A model generated the notes under the pieces. That model searched no databases. It worked only from the letters and a program-made list of their open reading frames with translations, and was not told where the DNA came from. From Cognatishimia sp. WU-CL00825 (GTDB lineage: Bacteria > Pseudomonadota > Alphaproteobacteria > Rhodobacterales > Rhodobacteraceae), in contig NZ_BAABWX010000009.1 of NCBI RefSeq assembly GCF_040364665.1, positions 5,244-69,243 on the forward strand: a DNA stretch of 64,000 nt, given 5' to 3'. The translations under genes were made by a program, and so were the position numbers. Each line of letters starts with the position of its first letter. The stretch's first letter is position 1. Below are positions 60,958-64,000 of the stretch, piece after piece.

Positions 60958-63542
60958 GCTGCGTCCTGTCCCTGAAATTTGCGGAAGGCGCGGGGCAGCA
61001 GGCCACCTTGGGCAAAGGTTGCGCGTTCTTCGGTATTGTAAAGCCGCAGATCCAGTGGAGTGGTTTCCGTGCTGCCATCTGCGCGGTTGATTAGCAACTG
61101 CGCAGATTTCAGATCTGAAGCCAGCGTGATGTCAAATGTTTCAGTGCCGATCAAACCAAGGGTTTTGCGGGTCACGCCTTGGGGGAAACACAGAGGGGCA
61201 ATGCCCATGTTCACCAGATTTGAACGGTGAATTCGCTCGAAGCTTTCGGCAATGACGGCGCGGACACCGGCCAGCCAAGGAGCTTTAGCCGCGGTATCAC
61301 GCGAAGACCCACAACCGTATTCCTTGCCGCCGATGACAACCAGTGGCTGGTCGCGTTCAACATAGGTTTGGATGGCTTTGAAAACCGAAGTCACGGTGCC
61401 TTCGGGCTGGATGCTGGTAAAACTGCCTTCGTGGTCGGGTGTCATTTCATTGCGCAGGCGATAGTTGGCAAAGGTGGATCTGATGACCACGTCCGAACAG
61501 CCGCGGCGGGTGCCAAACGAGTTGAAGTCCGCAAAGGCCACGCCTTGGGATTCCAGAAATTGCCCGCCTTCGGAGTCACGGGTGATGATGCCCGAAGGCG
61601 AGATATGGTCCGTGGTGACCGAGTCGCCCAGAATAACCAGCGGCCGCAGCCCGTTGATTTCTGTGACATCCGGAGCCTGTGGCGCGATGGCTTTCACAAA
61701 GGGTGGGAAGGACACATAGGTTGAGGGCACCCAGTCATACCGCCCTGTGCTGACCTCTAGATCGTTCCATTCAGCGTTGACGTTCTGAATTTCGTCATAG
61801 TTTTTGCGGAAGGCCTCTGGAGTAACATGTGCTTCGATGATGGCATTGACTTCGTCGGCAGTTGGCCAGAGGTCCTGAAGCATCACCGGCTTACCGTCTT
61901 GGTCGTGGCCAAGGGGCTCGGTCGCGATGTCTTTGAGGATGGTGCCCATCAGAGCGTAGGCCACAACAAGTGGCGGTGAAGCGATCATGTTGCGCGAGGC
62001 CAGCGGGTGAATGCGACCTGCGAAATTCCGGTTGCCGGATAACACTGCAACGCCCTTGATGTCGTTATCTTTGATGGCGCTTTCATGTTCTGGTGCCAGT
62101 GGTCCGGACATGCCGTTGCAGGTAGAGCAGGAAAAAGCCGCGACTTCGAAACCCAATGCGTTTAGCGGCTCTTGAAGCCCGCTTTCCGCCAGATATTTTG
62201 CAACCACGCGAGACCCAGGAGCCAAGGATGTTTTGACATGTGGCTTGACCGTCAGGCCGCGCTTGACGGCATTTTTCGCCACCATACCGGCCAATACCAT
62301 ATTACGCGGATTGGCGGTGTTGGTGCAGCTGGTGACGGCTGCAATAATCACGTCGCCGTCGCCAATGTCATGGGATTTGCCGGGCACAGCTGCGCGATTT
62401 GTCGCCTCGACCTCGGCGGTTGGGGCCAGGGTGCGGGTGGCGTTGCCCAGATCGATGCGCTGTTCAGGGCGTGACGGGCCAGAAACTGAACGTCCAATGG
62501 CCGAAAGATCGATGGTGACAAGTTCTTCGTATTGGATGGCTTTGTCGACACCGTCCGCCCACATATTTTGGGTGCGGCAATAGGCTTCGGTGCGGTTAAC
62601 ATGTACCCCACGACCGGTGTCACGCAGGTACTGAATGGTGTTGCTGTCTACGGGGCAAAACACAACGGTTGAGCCATATTCTGGTGCCATATTGGCGATG
62701 GTGGCGCGATCAGCAACGGACAAATGGCGGTAACTCGGCCCAAAGATTTCTACGAATTTGTCAACCACACCATGGGCACGCAATTTTTCTGCGATCACCA
62801 AGGCGATATCGGTGGCTGTGATGTTGTGGCTTGGGGTGCCGATTACTTCGAGGCCGACAACCTGAGGCACATTCAGAGGCGAGGTTTCTCCAAACAAAAG
62901 CGCTTCGGCTTCGAGCCCACCAATGCCCCAGCCAAGAATGCCCAGGCCGTTGATCATGGTTGTATGGCTGTCGGTGCCAAGGGAACTGTCGGGGATCAAC
63001 AATTTTGGATCATTGACCGCAGGCAGCACGGTTTGGCCGAGGAATTCGAGATTGACCTGATGGCAAATTCCGCCGCCCGGAGGCACCACACGCAGATTTG
63101 GGAAACGGGCCTCGCAGGCTTTTAGAAAGGCAAACCGTTCGCGGTTGATCTCAAATTCGCGTTCCATGTTTTGGGTCAGGGCAAATTTGTCTGCCCAGTG
63201 GTTGATGGACATCGAATGGTCGATGATCAAATCGACGGGCAGGCTCATGTCCACTTTTTTTGGATCGCCTCCATGGTCGTGCAGATGGTCACGCAGGGCC
63301 ATCATATCCACCAACGCTGGAATGCCCAACATATCGTGCAGCAAGAGCCGAGCTGGGCGAAACGGGACGGCGCTGCCATCGCGTTTGGCGACGTCAAGAG
63401 CTGCGGCACCCTCTGGCGAATGACGCATGGCGATTTCCGCCAGTACCCGAAGGCTATAGGGCAGGGCGTTTAGTTTCTTACCGAGAATACCAGCGTAGTC
63501 AGCAGCGTGAAAATCAGTGTTTGGGATGGTTTTAACATGCAT
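60954..63542 (-). CDS. acnD: Fe-S 2-methylisocitrate dehydratase / aconitase AcnD type
   Basis: Aconitase-family hydro-lyase of 862 aa. The [4Fe-4S] ligands are Cys406 ('SCTNTANP'), Cys472 and Cys475 ('SCSTCNGMSG'); the swivel domain has 'GGKEYGCGSSRD'. Length is close to AcnD and shorter than AcnA, and prpF overlaps its stop, which is the usual acnD-prpF pairing. Expected reaction: dehydration of 2-methylcitrate to 2-methylaconitate. No prpB, prpC or prpE is within the window. Divergent from an IclR regulator. Confidence 0.9.
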   Translation of the reverse strand: MHVKTIPNTDFHAADYAGILGKKLNALPYSLRVLAEIAMRHSPEGAAALDVAKRDGSAVPFRPARLLLHDMLGIPALVDMMALRDHLHDHGGDPKKVDMSLPVDLIIDHSMSINHWADKFALTQNMEREFEINRERFAFLKACEARFPNLRVVPPGGGICHQVNLEFLGQTVLPAVNDPKLLIPDSSLGTDSHTTMINGLGILGWGIGGLEAEALLFGETSPLNVPQVVGLEVIGTPSHNITATDIALVIAEKLRAHGVVDKFVEIFGPSYRHLSVADRATIANMAPEYGSTVVFCPVDSNTIQYLRDTGRGVHVNRTEAYCRTQNMWADGVDKAIQYEELVTIDLSAIGRSVSGPSRPEQRIDLGNATRTLAPTAEVEATNRAAVPGKSHDIGDGDVIIAAVTSCTNTANPRNMVLAGMVAKNAVKRGLTVKPHVKTSLAPGSRVVAKYLAESGLQEPLNALGFEVAAFSCSTCNGMSGPLAPEHESAIKDNDIKGVAVLSGNRNFAGRIHPLASRNMIASPPLVVAYALMGTILKDIATEPLGHDQDGKPVMLQDLWPTADEVNAIIEAHVTPEAFRKNYDEIQNVNAEWNDLEVSTGRYDWVPSTYVSFPPFVKAIAPQAPDVTEINGLRPLVILGDSVTTDHISPSGIITRDSEGGQFLESQGVAFADFNSFGTRRGCSDVVIRSTFANYRLRNEMTPDHEGSFTSIQPEGTVTSVFKAIQTYVERDQPLVVIGGKEYGCGSSRDTAAKAPWLAGVRAVIAESFERIHRSNLVNMGIAPLCFPQGVTRKTLGLIGTETFDITLASDLKSAQLLINRADGSTETTPLDLRLYNTEERATFAQGGLLPRAFRKFQGQDAA

Positions 63543-63631
63543 TGTTTTGGCTCCGTGCGTTGCGACGAGCTAGACAATTCATCAGATCCAACGCAAGTTG
63601 CTGTAGGGATATTTCACTGGAGAGAATGCGC

Positions 63632-64000
63632 ATGGGTGCTAAGCGAACAGAAAGCGTCGAACGGGCAATGTCGATCTTAAACGCCTTTTCCGCCCAGAAC
63701 CCAACTATGAGTTTGGCGGCGCTGGCCGAAGAAACAGGGTTGCACAAAAGTACGATTTTACGTCTGACCACCAGCCTGGCCATCTATGGTTTCATTCAGC
63801 GCGACGCCAAAGGCATCTTTAGTGTTGGGCCGTCAGTCTGGCGCCTTGGGTTGATATTCCGGCGGGACTTTGCGGATCGAGAGGGGGTAACACCTATTTT
63901 GCGCGCCTTGGTGGAGGCTTCGGCTGAAACCGCTTCGTTTTATGTGCGCGCGGGCAATGATCGCGTGTGTTTGTATCGCGAAAATTCGCCAAACTTGCTG
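63632..64000 (+). CDS. IclR-family regulator (3'-truncated by window)
   Basis: The first 123 codons are visible, running off the window. Winged helix at about 8-65: 'SVERAMSILNAFSAQNPTMSLAALAEETGLHKSTILRLT', then the start of the IclR effector domain ('GPSVWRLGLIF', 'FYVRAGNDRVCLYRENS'). ATG at 63632 has GGAGAG 7 nt upstream; an ATG at 63626 is too close to it. It is divergent from acnD with an 89-bp gap, so it probably regulates acnD-prpF. Confidence 0.88.
   Translation, partial: MGAKRTESVERAMSILNAFSAQNPTMSLAALAEETGLHKSTILRLTTSLAIYGFIQRDAKGIFSVGPSVWRLGLIFRRDFADREGVTPILRALVEASAETASFYVRAGNDRVCLYRENSPNLL

Overview
The window looks like part of an extrachromosomal replicon (large plasmid or chromid) of an alphaproteobacterium, most likely a marine Rhodobacterales (roseobacter-type) strain. 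This is an inference from the gene content: a complete repABC cassette with three identical parS-like palindromes, a rhizobial-type rhamnose locus, two TRAP transporters, a dctBD-type pair, an Anbu proteasome operon, methionine gamma-lyase, and an acnD-prpF pair. No rRNA is present. One tRNA-Thr(UGU) gene lies just downstream of repC.

Layout. 1-4480: tail of a peptide/nickel-type ABC operon (permease, permease, ATPase, ATPase) followed by a LysR regulator. 4534-12554: a minus-strand operon for four-carbon acid sugars (TRAP dctP, fused dctQM, ltnD, otnK, otnC, otnI), divergent from a LacI regulator, with a 30-bp dyad operator between them. 12751-23521: L-rhamnose catabolism, with rhaD-rhaI on the minus strand and rhaRSTPQUK on the plus strand. 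24051-29477: LysR, a dimethylglycine/sarcosine dehydrogenase-like flavoprotein, an Lrp regulator and methionine gamma-lyase. 29636-35966: DctB/DctD-like two-component pair and a second TRAP transporter. 36066-40020: Anbu, transglutaminase-like, alpha-E and ATP-grasp genes. 40329-41981: Lrp regulator and lysine-dehydrogenase-like enzyme. 42388-44731: glpR-glpD. 45013-47230: tungstate ABC transporter tupBCA. 47314-49112: Nudix hydrolase and glycerate kinase. 49169-53078: repABC with parS sites, a dyad before repA and twin hairpins between repB and repC. 53202-54690: tRNA-Thr, a decayed serine recombinase whose frame ends inside the tRNA, and a broken IS3-family transposase. 54949-59786: second otnK-otnC pair, fbp, pgm. 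59821-64000: acnD-prpF and a divergent IclR regulator cut by the window end.

How the genes fit together. Several catabolic routes here converge on dihydroxyacetone phosphate: rhamnulose-1-phosphate aldolase, two 3-oxo-tetronate kinase/decarboxylase pairs, and glycerol-3-phosphate dehydrogenase. Fructose-bisphosphatase and phosphoglucomutase can carry that carbon to hexose phosphate. Most pathways sit beside a dedicated regulator (LacI, DeoR, Lrp, LysR, IclR or DctBD), and several of the gaps contain visible dyads.

Items most worth a second look: the DctD-like regulator lacks the GAFTGA loop needed for sigma-54 contact; the repB-repC leader holds two hairpins with the same TTGGCG loop and different but still paired stems; and a serine (not tyrosine) recombinase remnant terminates inside tRNA-Thr.
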